Shown one piece after another: positions 46,086 to 54,833 of a stretch of 64,000 bases of DNA. A model generated the notes under the pieces. It saw only the letters and a program-made list of their open reading frames with translations, was not told where the DNA came from and did no database searches. Made by a program: the position numbers and the translations under genes. Origin of the DNA: Holophagales bacterium (GTDB taxonomy: Bacteria; Acidobacteriota; Thermoanaerobaculia; Multivoradales; JAGPDF01); contig CP064972.1 in the NCBI GenBank assembly GCA_016699405.1, positions 2,759,501 through 2,823,500 on the forward strand, read 5' to 3'. The stretch's first letter is position 1; each line of letters opens with the position of its first letter.

Positions 46086-46481
46086 TCAGCCTGCCGGCGG
46101 CGCGAAGACGAAGGGCTCGGGGAAGATGACTCGCAACGTCGTTTCGCGCTGCTCGCCACGGAGATTGGCGAGCAGGATCGGCAGGTCGTCGCAGAACTCC
46201 TGGAGCGACTCGCGACACATCCCGCAGGGCGGGGTGAGCGGATCGGAGTCGGCCACGATGGCGACGGCGCGGAAGCGGCGATGTCCGGTGGCCGCAGCGG
46301 TGGTGATGGCGTTGCGCTCGGCGCAGATCGTCAGGCCATAGCTGCGGTTCTCGACGTTGCATCCGGCGACGATGGTGCCGTCCTCGCAGAGCAGCGCGGC
46401 ACCCACCTTGAACCCGCTGTAGGGGGCATGGGCGTTGCGGCGTGCGGCGAAGGCGGCGTCGAGGAGCGGCTTCCAGTCCAT
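46086..46481 (-). CDS. cdd: Cytidine deaminase
   Basis: The product is a 131-residue zinc enzyme that deaminates cytidine and deoxycytidine to uridine forms. The zinc-site motifs are ICAERNAI (with Cys and the catalytic Glu) and PPCGMCRESLQEF. NAHAPYSGFKVGAALL at the N-terminus is the substrate-side signature. The length is that of the homotetrameric short form. It is convergent with the upstream GT-C-like gene and divergent from the SpoIIE-type gene. Confidence 0.95.
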   Translation of the reverse strand: MDWKPLLDAAFAARRNAHAPYSGFKVGAALLCEDGTIVAGCNVENRSYGLTICAERNAITTAAATGHRRFRAVAIVADSDPLTPPCGMCRESLQEFCDDLPILLANLRGEQRETTLRVIFPEPFVFAPPAG

Positions 46482-46559
46482 GAACGGTCAATCTAGCATG
46501 GGGATGACCGCGTGGTAGGGTCGAAAACCTTGAGCCTGCAGACCTCGTAGGTGCCCAAT

Positions 46560-48980
46560 ATGACGACGGCCGATCGTTCGTGGCGCCCGATTGCCGGCTG
46601 GCTGCTCGCCGGCGTCGTCGGTGCCCTGCTTCTCGCCTGGGGTTTCCCCCGTGCCTACCCCTTCTTCCCGCAGGACTGGACGATCTCCCGCAGCCAGGCG
46701 ACCGGGATCGCCCTCGAGCGACTGCGCGACCTCGGCGAGCTTCCGGATCACCCGTACGTCGTCACTCGTCTCGACGACGACCCGCTCGTCGACCGGCGGC
46801 TCTTTCTCGCCTTCGCGGAGCGCCCGCGCCAGGAGGTCCTGGCGAGTTGGCCGGCTCGCCAGGCGGTGATCTGGGAAGTGACTGTGTACCGTCCGGCGGC
46901 GCGGCCGGACGACTGGACCTACCGCGTGCGGGTCGCGTCGGACGGGCGCCTGGTGGAGATGCGCCTGCGACTGCCGCGCGATCAGCAGGGCGAGGCGGTC
47001 GATCCGGCAGCCGCTCGGCTTCGCGCCGACGAGCTCCTGCGCGCCCAGGGGTTCGATCTCACGGCGTTCGAGGAGCCGGAAGTCCGGAGCGAGCAGCTCG
47101 CGGCGCGAACCGATCGCACGCTGCGCTATCCCATGCGCGAGCGCTCGGCGGGTCCGCGCGTCCGCTACGGGATCGACGTCGTCTTCGCCGGCGACCGCCT
47201 CGCCGGCTTCGGCAGCTGGATCGACGATCCCGACAAGTCGGCGTTCGAGCAACTCCTCCAGGTGCCGACGCTTTTCGCCAATCTGAACTTCTTCTCGATC
47301 TTCCTGGTGATGCCGGTCATCGGCTTCTTCTTCATGCGGCGATACCACGCCGGCGAGGTCGGCGTGCAGCGGGCGGTGCAGATCTTCGTCCTCAGCCTGA
47401 TCGCCAGTGCGGCGATGCTGGCGATCTGCCTCGGCCCGGCGACCCAGGGCTTCCAGTTCGGTGCGCTCTCCCGATCGCAGGTGGCCTGGATCTGGGGCGC
47501 GCAGATGATCTTCGTCTTCTTCCTGCCCCAGGGACTGATCAGCGGGGTGAGCTGGGCGGTCGGCGAGTCGTTCTGCCGCGAGCGGTGGGGCGCCAAGCTC
47601 GCCGCGTTCGACGCGCTCTGGCAGCGGCAGTGGGGCAATGCCACGGTCGCCGACGCCTCGCTGCGCGGCCTCGCGGCCGGACTGGTGCTGGCCGGTCTGA
47701 CGACGGTCGGTCAGCTCCCGCTCCAGCGGCTCGGCGTCTCGGGGCCCTCCGGATTCCAGCTCGGCCCGTGGTGGGACGACGCCAGTCTGCCCGGTGTGGC
47801 GCTGGTGCTCTTCTCCGTCGCGTTCACGCTCTACTTCGAGCTCTTCGGCCGCCTCTTCCTGCTCTCGGCCTTCGCGCGGCGGCTGGGGAAGATTGGAGCC
47901 GGTCTGCTGGTCACGGTCCTCACGGCGGTGCTGTTCTTCCCGCCGATCACCGTGCTGCCGTTCGGCTGGTCGCTGCCGTTCTGGCTGGCCTGGGCCGGTG
48001 CGCTCACCTTCCTGTTCCTGCGTTTCGATCTGCTGACGACGATGGTGGCGAGCTACACGGCGCGCGTCGCTCTCGGGGCGATGCCGTTCCTCTCCGCGGC
48101 GAACCCGTCGCTCGAGCTCCAGGGCGCGCTCGCCTTCGCCTCGTGCGCCGTGCCGCTGTTGTTGTCGCTGCGGCACCTCGGCAGCGGCGTCGAATTCGTC
48201 TATCGCTGGGACGACGTACCGCCGCACGTGCGCCGCATCGCCGATCGCGAGCGTCAGCGCGTGGAGCTCGAAACGGCCCGCAACATCCAGAGCTCGATCC
48301 TGCCGGAGCTGCCGCCGCAGCTCAACGGAGTCGAGATCGCCCACGCCTACCGTCCCGCGACCGAGGTCGGCGGCGACTTCTACGACGTGCTGGCGCTCGA
48401 GGACGGCCGGCTGGCGCTGGCGGTGGGCGACGTCGCCGGGCACGGCGTGTCGAGCGGTCTGGTGATGTCGATGGCCAAGTCGGCCCTGGCCGTGCAGGTG
48501 ACCTTCGATCCGGAAGTGGCGGCAGTCTTTGCCACGCTCAATCGAATGGTCTTCCAGAGCGCCCGCAAGCGGCTGCTCGCGACGCTCTGCTACGCGGTGC
48601 TCGATCCGCGCCGGCGTGAGCTGCAGTTCGCCAGCGCCGGACACCTCTTCCCGTACCGCGTCTCGTCGGTGGGGAAGGTGGATGCACTGGAGTCGATCGC
48701 TTATCCGCTCGGCGTGCGACCGACGATCGAGGTTACGCCGCGGATGGCGCGGCTCGAAGCGGGCGACCTGGTGGTGCTCTTCAGCGACGGAGTGGTCGAA
48801 GCGCGTCCCGAGGCGAGCGAGGATCTCTACGGGTTCGAACGGCTCGAGCAGAGCCTGGCCCGGCATGCCGGCAAGAGCGCCGGGGCGGTGCGCAACGGTC
48901 TGCTCGCCGACCTCGCCCGGCACGTGGGCGACGCTCCGCGCGAAGACGACCTCACCCTGTTGGTGTTGCGCGTCCCCTGA
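46560..48980 (+). CDS. Membrane-anchored PP2C/SpoIIE-type serine phosphatase
   Basis: The product is a 806-residue protein. A TM helix (about 14-33) is followed by an extracytoplasmic domain (about 40-225), then a block of about seven or eight TM helices (about 235-530). The C-terminal SpoIIE domain (about 560-806) has VGGDFYDV, LALAVGDVAGHGVSSGLVM, VLFSDGVVEAR and REDDLTLLVLR, the metal-binding pattern of active PPM phosphatases. Such enzymes dephosphorylate STAS antagonists such as the protein at 35632; direct partnership is inference. The ATG at 46560 is chosen over GTG 46551. TAGGGT at 46516 could be a -10 box. Confidence 0.9.
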   Translation: MTTADRSWRPIAGWLLAGVVGALLLAWGFPRAYPFFPQDWTISRSQATGIALERLRDLGELPDHPYVVTRLDDDPLVDRRLFLAFAERPRQEVLASWPARQAVIWEVTVYRPAARPDDWTYRVRVASDGRLVEMRLRLPRDQQGEAVDPAAARLRADELLRAQGFDLTAFEEPEVRSEQLAARTDRTLRYPMRERSAGPRVRYGIDVVFAGDRLAGFGSWIDDPDKSAFEQLLQVPTLFANLNFFSIFLVMPVIGFFFMRRYHAGEVGVQRAVQIFVLSLIASAAMLAICLGPATQGFQFGALSRSQVAWIWGAQMIFVFFLPQGLISGVSWAVGESFCRERWGAKLAAFDALWQRQWGNATVADASLRGLAAGLVLAGLTTVGQLPLQRLGVSGPSGFQLGPWWDDASLPGVALVLFSVAFTLYFELFGRLFLLSAFARRLGKIGAGLLVTVLTAVLFFPPITVLPFGWSLPFWLAWAGALTFLFLRFDLLTTMVASYTARVALGAMPFLSAANPSLELQGALAFASCAVPLLLSLRHLGSGVEFVYRWDDVPPHVRRIADRERQRVELETARNIQSSILPELPPQLNGVEIAHAYRPATEVGGDFYDVLALEDGRLALAVGDVAGHGVSSGLVMSMAKSALAVQVTFDPEVAAVFATLNRMVFQSARKRLLATLCYAVLDPRRRELQFASAGHLFPYRVSSVGKVDALESIAYPLGVRPTIEVTPRMARLEAGDLVVLFSDGVVEARPEASEDLYGFERLEQSLARHAGKSAGAVRNGLLADLARHVGDAPREDDLTLLVLRVP

Positions 48981-49142
48981 TCCGCCGCCTCCGGCGAGCC
49001 GATACCACCGGGGAGAGGGCCCGGCGCGCCCAGTTGGCACTTCGATCCGGCAGAATCGAGCCGAATCGGGGTCCGTTGTCGTAGGCTCTTGTCGGAGGTC
49101 GGCTCGGGGGGGGACCGCAGCCGGCGCTTCCGCCGGAAGTCC

Positions 49143-50714
49143 ATGTCTATCTCGTTCTCGTCGATCGGCCAGACGAACCTCTCCGTTCGCCTGTTGCGCC
49201 TCCTCCTTTCCGCGGCGGCCAGCCTGGCCGCCAACCTCGCCAGTCTTCATGTCGCCCCCAGCGGTGCCCTCGCGGCCATCGACTGGACGACGGCCACCCA
49301 CGTCTTGCTGGCGCATCTCTTCGGCATCGCCGGGCTCGTCGGCAGCCTCGGCGCGGAGATCACCGTGGCGCTTTCCCGCGGCATCGGCCTCTGGCCGATG
49401 GCCTCGCTCGGACCCCTCGCCGAGGCGTTGCCGGCGGTGGCGGTGATCCTGGTCTTCTCGCACGGCAGGCGCCTGGCTCGCTGGTTGCCGGACCTTCGTT
49501 CTTACCTCGCGTTGGCGCTCGTGGCGATCGTCGGCGGAGCCGTTTCCGGCTGGCTGGCGACGCGGGTGACCTTCGGCCTCTGGCACCCGCAGGCCGGCTG
49601 GATCTGGAGCGCGGGGATCGCCACCGGGATCCTCTTGATCGTCCCTCCCGTCGCGGCCTTCGCCGGCAGGATCCGTCATCCCTGGGCGGTTCGTCTCCTC
49701 GCCGATCACGCGGCAATCGCGGGGCCGGACGCGGAGCGCTCGGCCGTGTCGTCGCTGCCCTCGCCGCGGGAGATCGTCGCCGGCGCCCTGGCGTTGTCTG
49801 CCGTGACCGCGGTCGCGCTCTTCGCCGTGCGCGCCCTGCCGCAGGCCGAGCCCTGGGTCAATCTGCTCTTCGTCTTCCCGATTCTGCGAGGCACCGCGGT
49901 GGCTGGCCTGCAGGGCGGTCTCTACGGCGGCTCGCTGGTCGGTCTGGTCTTCGTCTTCGCGCGCACGCTGCTGGTGCCGGGCGGACAGGCTGGGCAGTCG
50001 CATCAAGAGGCGATGGCGCTGTTCCCGGCGCTGCTGATGTTCTGTCTGCTCGGTGCCGTCGTCGGTGCCCTGCGCGACCGGGAGCTGGCGCTCAACCGCT
50101 CGCTCGAGCGAGCCAATCGGCTCTTGCGGGAGGACCTCGAGCGGTCGGTGCGCGCGCTGACCGCGGCGATCGAGGCCAAGGACGCCTATACCGAGGGGCA
50201 CGTCGGCAGGGTGCAGCGCTATGCCGAGGCGGTCGGCCGTTGCCTGGCCCTGCCGGAGGCGGAGCAGCAGGCGCTTCGCTGGGCGAGCATTCTTCATGAT
50301 GTCGGGAAGATCGGCGTGCCGGAGCAGGTCTTGAACAAGCCGGGAGCCCTGAACGGGGAGGAGCGGGCGGCGATCGAGCGTCACGCCGAGCTCGGAGCGC
50401 GGATCCTCGCCAACGTTTCGGGGATGGAACGGGTCGCCGACTTCGTCCTGCACCATCAGGAGCGTTTCGACGGGCGGCGGGACGGGCAGTTCCCGGGCTA
50501 TCCCCACGGGCTTGCCGGGGAGGAGATTCCGCTCGGCGCGAGGATCATCGCGGTCGTCGACGCCTTCGATGCGATGACCACCGACCGGCCCTATCGCCGG
50601 AAGCGTTCGTTCAGCGACGCGGTGGCCGAGCTCCGGCGCGAGACCGGTCGACAGTTCGACCCGCGGGTGATCGAGGCGTTCCTGAGCGGACTCGACGAGC
50701 AGTCCTGGGCGTAG
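49143..50714 (+). CDS. Membrane HD-GYP domain protein (putative c-di-GMP phosphodiesterase)
   Basis: The product is a 523-residue protein with about eight TM helices in the first ~315 residues (MASE1-like), then a coiled-coil stretch (RSLERANRLLREDLERSVRA) and an HD-GYP domain (about 340-515). Motifs: AYTEGHVGRVQRYAEAVG, HDVGKIGVPEQVLNKPG and ADFVLHHQERFDG, then PGYPHGLAGEEIPLGARIIA. The GYP motif is kept, but about seven residues (RRDGQFP) separate DG and GYP where the consensus has one or two. The ATG at 49143 is chosen; TTG 49089 lacks support. It follows the SpoIIE-type gene by 162 bp and may share its signalling pathway. It probably degrades c-di-GMP, balancing the GGDEF protein at 22528. 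Confidence 0.87.
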   Translation: MSISFSSIGQTNLSVRLLRLLLSAAASLAANLASLHVAPSGALAAIDWTTATHVLLAHLFGIAGLVGSLGAEITVALSRGIGLWPMASLGPLAEALPAVAVILVFSHGRRLARWLPDLRSYLALALVAIVGGAVSGWLATRVTFGLWHPQAGWIWSAGIATGILLIVPPVAAFAGRIRHPWAVRLLADHAAIAGPDAERSAVSSLPSPREIVAGALALSAVTAVALFAVRALPQAEPWVNLLFVFPILRGTAVAGLQGGLYGGSLVGLVFVFARTLLVPGGQAGQSHQEAMALFPALLMFCLLGAVVGALRDRELALNRSLERANRLLREDLERSVRALTAAIEAKDAYTEGHVGRVQRYAEAVGRCLALPEAEQQALRWASILHDVGKIGVPEQVLNKPGALNGEERAAIERHAELGARILANVSGMERVADFVLHHQERFDGRRDGQFPGYPHGLAGEEIPLGARIIAVVDAFDAMTTDRPYRRKRSFSDAVAELRRETGRQFDPRVIEAFLSGLDEQSWA

Positions 50715-50754
50715 GTCGGGTGGTGCTCGTGGGCGGGTGGTCTCGAGGGCGTCC

Positions 50755-51579
50755 GTGAGGCCCCGGCGTGTCTTCATCACCGGCGGCGCCTCGGGGTTGG
50801 GGCGCGCTCTCGCCGAGCGCTATGCCCGCGCCGGCTGCCGGGTGGCGATCGGCGACTTCGACGCGGAGCGCGGCGCCGAGGCGCTCTCCGCGCTGCACCA
50901 CCTCGGTGCCGAGGCCGTCTTCTTGCGATGTGACGTGCGGCACGAGAGCGATCTCGAGGCGGCGGCCACCGAGCTCGAGGCAAGCTGGGGGGGCGTCGAT
51001 CTGGTGATCAACAACGCCGGCGTCGCCGCTGCCGGCGACATCGCGGCGCTGCCGCTCGCCGACTGGCTGTGGATCGTCGACATCAACCTGCTCGGGGTGG
51101 TGCGCGGCTGCCGCGCCTTCGTCCCGCGGCTGCGGCGACAGGGCGGCGGGCAGTTGGTCAACGTCGCCTCGATGGCTGGGCTCGTCCACCCGCCGCTCAT
51201 GTCGGCCTACTGCGCCACGAAGGCCGGCGTGGTGGCGCTCTCCGAGTCGCTGCGGCTCGAGCTGGCGGCGGACCGCATCGTGGTGTCGGTCGTCTGCCCG
51301 GCGTTCTTCCGCACCCGCCTGACCGAGACGATGCGGGCTGCGGACGCCGGCCTGGAAGGCCTCACCGGTGAGCTGGTGACGAAGGCGCGCCGCAGCGCCG
51401 ACGAAGTCGCCGAGCAGGTCTTCCGCGGCGTCGAGCGCGGCGACTTCTGGATCCTCACCCATCCCGAAGGTCGTCTCGCCTGGATGGGCAAGCGCCTGCT
51501 GCCGTTCCGGCTCTACTCGTGGAGCGTTCGGCTCGCGGCTCGCCGGATGATGCGGCGGCCGGGCGCGACGCGCCGCTGA
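50755..51579 (+). CDS. Short-chain dehydrogenase/reductase (SDR)
   Basis: The product is a 274-residue classical SDR. Cofactor motif: TGGASGLGRALAERYARAG, giving TGxxxGxG; NNAG follows at about residue 84; the catalytic Ser is in NVASMAGL and Tyr/Lys in AYCATKAGV. The end is basic and Arg-rich (ARRMMRRPGATRR). Asp in AIGDFDAERGAE, after the second beta strand, is more usual for NAD(H) than for NADP(H). The GTG at 50755 is chosen; GTG 50737 would add six residues. It may be an oxidoreductase of a sterol, lipid or retinol-type substrate; not resolvable. Confidence 0.9.
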   Translation: MRPRRVFITGGASGLGRALAERYARAGCRVAIGDFDAERGAEALSALHHLGAEAVFLRCDVRHESDLEAAATELEASWGGVDLVINNAGVAAAGDIAALPLADWLWIVDINLLGVVRGCRAFVPRLRRQGGGQLVNVASMAGLVHPPLMSAYCATKAGVVALSESLRLELAADRIVVSVVCPAFFRTRLTETMRAADAGLEGLTGELVTKARRSADEVAEQVFRGVERGDFWILTHPEGRLAWMGKRLLPFRLYSWSVRLAARRMMRRPGATRR

Positions 51580-51596
51580 GCCGCGCGATCAGCCGC

Positions 51597-52403
51597 TCAG
51601 AGATCGAGGGCGATCGTCTCGCCCGGAAGCACCCAGCGGACGTCGCACGGCAACTCGCCCGTGGCGAGCGTCGCGCGGGCCGTCGCCGGCGGCTCGGAGA
51701 AGTGCCCCCAGCCCTCGTAGTGGATCGGCACGACCACCTTCGCACCCACGGCGATGGCGACGCGCGCGACCTGACGGGCGCGCATCGTGTAGCGCACCGG
51801 TCCGGAGAGGGCGAAGCGGGCACCACCGAGGTGGAGGAGCGCGGTGTGCACCCGCAGTCGCCGGCCGATCTCGTCGAGACCGCGGAAGCGCACCGTGTCG
51901 CCGCTGACCCAGAGCCCGCCGTCGCGCTGACCGTCCCACTCGAGGAAGAAGCCGGTCACCGCGCCGACGAGCGGCAGGCTGCCGGGTGGGCCATGACGCG
52001 CCGGCGTCGCAGTGATCCGCAGCGTCGTGCCGTCGTCGGCGCGCAGCTCGGCCTGCTCCCAGGTGGCGAGGCCGCGAGCCGAACCGCCGAGCCGGCGCGC
52101 ACCAACCGGCGTCGTGAAGATGGCTGGCACCTGGCCGAGCAGGGCGCGTCCGGCGGTGTCGAGGTTGTCCTGGTGCTCGTCGTGACTGAGCAGCACGGCG
52201 GAGAGCGGGCCGATCCGCTCGATCGGGATCGCCGGTGCCGTGGTCTTGGTCATGACCAGGGGGACGAGGCCGAGCGCGCGCAGGACGTATCGCCCGCCGG
52301 GCGGGTCGAAGACCGGGTCGGTCAGCAGGCGGAACGGTCCGATGTCGATCAGGGTGGTCGCCGCGCCGATCAGGGTGATCCGGCAGGGCGCGAGAGCGGT
52401 CAC
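51597..52403 (-). CDS. Metallo-beta-lactamase-fold hydrolase with altered HxHxDH motif
   Basis: The product is a 268-residue protein of the MBL superfamily (UlaG-like). Strand motifs: LIGAATTLIDIGPFRLLTDP, VLLSHDEHQDNLD, HGPPG, GLWVSGDTVRF and VVPIHYEGWGHF. The usual HxHxDH reads HDEHQDN, so the final His is Asn. The other metal-ligand Asp and His positions look kept. Catalysis cannot be assumed. The GTG start overlaps the stop of the gene upstream (GTGA). Confidence 0.8.
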   Translation of the reverse strand: MTALAPCRITLIGAATTLIDIGPFRLLTDPVFDPPGGRYVLRALGLVPLVMTKTTAPAIPIERIGPLSAVLLSHDEHQDNLDTAGRALLGQVPAIFTTPVGARRLGGSARGLATWEQAELRADDGTTLRITATPARHGPPGSLPLVGAVTGFFLEWDGQRDGGLWVSGDTVRFRGLDEIGRRLRVHTALLHLGGARFALSGPVRYTMRARQVARVAIAVGAKVVVPIHYEGWGHFSEPPATARATLATGELPCDVRWVLPGETIALDL

Positions 52404-52897
52404 GAGGCGCCCTTTCGCGGTGGGGTGTCGGACCAGAACCAGGCCTCGAGCCCTGGCTGGGCCGTCTCGACGCCGCGCGGCCGGACGAGGCAGGTCAGGC
52501 GCGGGCCGTTGTCGAGGTCCGAGCCGATGGCGCACCAGGCCTCGAGGGGTCTGTCGCTGGTCGGACCTCCTTCGAGGTCGACCGTCAGAATGCGGATCCG
52601 GTCGGCGGTGCGCTCCTCGATTCGCGCCGTCCCGGTCGAACGCGCGGCGCCGATCGTCCGGACGAGTCGCAGGCGACCGCCGTCGACGGCCACCTCCATC
52701 GCTCCCGAGTAGGCCGCTCCGCCGCCGGGGGCGCGGCCGATCAGCTCGTAGTGTCCGGCGAAGTAGGCGAGCAGGTCGGCGTCGGCCTCCTCGGCGACGA
52801 TCGGGCCGATGGCGAGCGCAGCGAGCAGGGCGAGGGCCAAGACCACTCCCCACCGACTGCCGGCGACACGGTGCGATCGATCGACCTCTCGTTCCAT
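52400..52897 (-). CDS. Small exported or membrane-anchored protein of unknown function
   Basis: The product is a 165-residue protein with an N-terminal hydrophobic helix (about 15-35, WGVVLALALLAALAIGPIV) after a basic start (MEREVDRSHRVAGSR). The mature part is a small beta-rich domain (YFAGHYELIGRAPGGGAAYSG; GGRLRLVRTIGAARS). No family is recognised. The stop overlaps the MBL gene start and DUF1697 lies 33 bp upstream in the same orientation, so the three form an operon. Confidence 0.7.
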   Translation of the reverse strand: MEREVDRSHRVAGSRWGVVLALALLAALAIGPIVAEEADADLLAYFAGHYELIGRAPGGGAAYSGAMEVAVDGGRLRLVRTIGAARSTGTARIEERTADRIRILTVDLEGGPTSDRPLEAWCAIGSDLDNGPRLTCLVRPRGVETAQPGLEAWFWSDTPPRKGAS

Positions 52898-52930
52898 GGC
52901 GTAGGTCTCCCGTTCGTCTTCGGCGGAGGG

Positions 52931-53467
52931 TCAGGTGAAACGCGCCGCGAGCTTGGTCACGGTCGTCCGGTTGCGCACCGTCGCCGGCATGCCGAGCGTC
53001 TTTTCGAGGTGGGCGCCGGACAGCGTCGACTCGGAGAAGCGCTTCCGACAGAGCCACCAGGCCTCGCGCCCGACGACGCGCAGCAGATCGTCGGGTGTGC
53101 CGGACGCCTCGAAGCGGCGGATCGTCTCGGCGTCGGGGGCGTTCGGCAGGAAGCCGACGTAGATGGCGTGAACCGCACCGGCAGCCGCGTCGGCGAAGGG
53201 TTCCGCGCGAGCGATCGCTGCGAGCTCGGCGGGGGTGCGCACGAAGGTCGCGACCTCGTACCCCAACCCCTTGCGGAGAAACGCCTCGATCCGCCGCTCG
53301 AGGGCGGGGGTGTCGCGCGACGCCGACTCGAAGAGGACGTTGCCGCTGGCGATGACCGTCTCGGCCCCGGTGAGCCCCGCCTGCTCGAAGAGCCCCCGAA
53401 GGGTTGCCATCTTGACCGTATGACCGCCGACGTTGATGGCGCGCAGGAAGGCGACGTAGCGGGGCAT
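52931..53467 (-). CDS. DUF1697-family protein
   Basis: The product is a 178-residue soluble protein. The N-terminus MPRYVAFLRAINVGGHTVKM is the signature of the DUF1697 family, and ETVIASGNVLFES (about residues 36-48) and RNRTTVTKL (about 166-174) are the other characteristic stretches. The biochemical role of the family is unknown. The ATG is at 53467-53465. It heads the leftward operon with the two genes downstream. Confidence 0.93.
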   Translation of the reverse strand: MPRYVAFLRAINVGGHTVKMATLRGLFEQAGLTGAETVIASGNVLFESASRDTPALERRIEAFLRKGLGYEVATFVRTPAELAAIARAEPFADAAAGAVHAIYVGFLPNAPDAETIRRFEASGTPDDLLRVVGREAWWLCRKRFSESTLSGAHLEKTLGMPATVRNRTTVTKLAARFT

Positions 53468-53642
53468 GACGGGAGGCTCCGATTCGGACGTGGCGAGTCT
53501 AGTGCGGAAGCCGACCGGCGACGAGACCGGCGGTCGCAGCTGCCACAAGGAACGAACGGCAACCTGTGGCGCCGGGCCGCGTAGAGTGAAGGGGTCGCGG
53601 CGTGTCGCCGCGAGCCAACCGACGACAGCGAGGGTCTTGCCG

Positions 53643-54734
53643 ATGCGAATCTCCCCTGCTCCGAGGCTGCTCTCTGCCGGCCTCGGTGTTCTCGCCCTGG
53701 CCGGCGTGGTCGCGGCGGCGCCCTGTCCGTCGACCTCGACGCCCGCGGAGATCCCGCTCTCCGGGGTCCGCCCGTTTGCCCTGGCGTTCGACGGAGCCCG
53801 GCTCTGGGCGACCGATTTCCAGGGGGACCGGCTGTTGGCGCTCGATCCGGTGAGCGCGGCGATCCTCCTCGACACGACCGTGGCCGGTGGGCCGCCGATC
53901 CTCGACGGACGCGACCTCGTGCTCGAAGGCGAGAATGTCTGGGTGGCCAGCCAGGGCGACGGCGGCGTGTTCCGCGTGCGTCGCGCCGATGCCGTCGTGA
54001 CCTACCAGACCGACGTGGGCTCGGAGGCGAGCGGCCTCGCCTTCGACGGCACGCACCTCTGGGTGAGCAACCGGTTGACCAACGAGGTGACCCGCTTCCT
54101 GGCGAGCGACGGCAGCGGCGTGCGAACGCTCGACCTCACCGACTCGGCGGGCGGCGTGCAGCAGCTCGCCTGGGACGGGATCTGTCTCTGGGCGCTCAAC
54201 GGACCGAGCGATCGTCTCTACGAGCTCGGCGTGGCGGGCGACGGGTCGCCCCTACTCGTCGAGACGATCGACCTGGGGGTCGTGACCGACGCCCGCAGCC
54301 TGTTCTGGAGCTCACCGTACCTCTGGGTGGGCGACCGGGCGGCGCGCCGGCTGCTGCGCTACCGTGTCTCGGGTGGGACGCCAGGGGGGCCTTGCCTCGG
54401 GCGCGTCCTCGCCCTCGACGGCTGGATCGACCTGCCGGCGATCAACCCTCTCGACGTCACGGCGCTGGCCGCCGCCGGGCCGTTCCTCTTCGCCGCCGAC
54501 GGCACGAACGACCTGCTCGAGCAGATCCCGCGCGACGGGGGGAACGCCACCTTCTCCGTCCTCGGCCCGGACGCCACGCCCGTCGGGCTCGCCGCGACTC
54601 GCGGCTGGCTCTGGTCGGCCAACTACGGCGGCAGCTCGCCGTCGAGCGGTCGCTCGATCGCGCGAGTGCCATTGCTCGGCTGGGCCTCGTTCGAGGACGG
54701 AGCGGTCGACACCTGCTGGCTCGGCGCGAGCTGA
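53643..54734 (+). CDS. Secreted propeller-like repeat protein
   Basis: The product is a 363-residue exported protein. A signal peptide (about 1-25, LLSAGLGVLALAGVVAAAP) is followed by repeats such as FALAFDGARLWATDFQGDRL, LVLEGENVWVASQGDGGVF and LAFDGTHLWVSNRLTNEV, the pattern of a beta-propeller. The last part, WASFEDGAVDTCW, resembles but does not match the DGFESG...W tags in the window. Binding partner and function are unknown. The start is the ATG at 53643, with TAGAGT at 53582-53587 a possible -10. Confidence 0.8.
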   Translation: MRISPAPRLLSAGLGVLALAGVVAAAPCPSTSTPAEIPLSGVRPFALAFDGARLWATDFQGDRLLALDPVSAAILLDTTVAGGPPILDGRDLVLEGENVWVASQGDGGVFRVRRADAVVTYQTDVGSEASGLAFDGTHLWVSNRLTNEVTRFLASDGSGVRTLDLTDSAGGVQQLAWDGICLWALNGPSDRLYELGVAGDGSPLLVETIDLGVVTDARSLFWSSPYLWVGDRAARRLLRYRVSGGTPGGPCLGRVLALDGWIDLPAINPLDVTALAAAGPFLFAADGTNDLLEQIPRDGGNATFSVLGPDATPVGLAATRGWLWSANYGGSSPSSGRSIARVPLLGWASFEDGAVDTCWLGAS

Positions 54735-54833
54735 CACGCTTCGAGCTGGGCTCGCGCCGGCCGGCGGGCGCTTGCCTCGCTCTCCGGGACGTCCTACGCT
54801 GGTCCGGCCCAACGTCGGGCAGGGAGGTGACCG

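Noticed and set aside
46488..50780. A 1430-codon open frame on the minus strand
   Set aside because: It is antisense to the SpoIIE-type and HD-GYP genes and rich in Arg, Gly and Glu without any domain. High GC keeps the opposite frame open; the plus-strand genes have complete domain motifs.
52110..52140. GGCTGGCACCTGG as a fourth copy of the island repeat
   Set aside because: It is within the MBL coding frame and matches the core only over about ten bases in the other orientation, as chance would allow.
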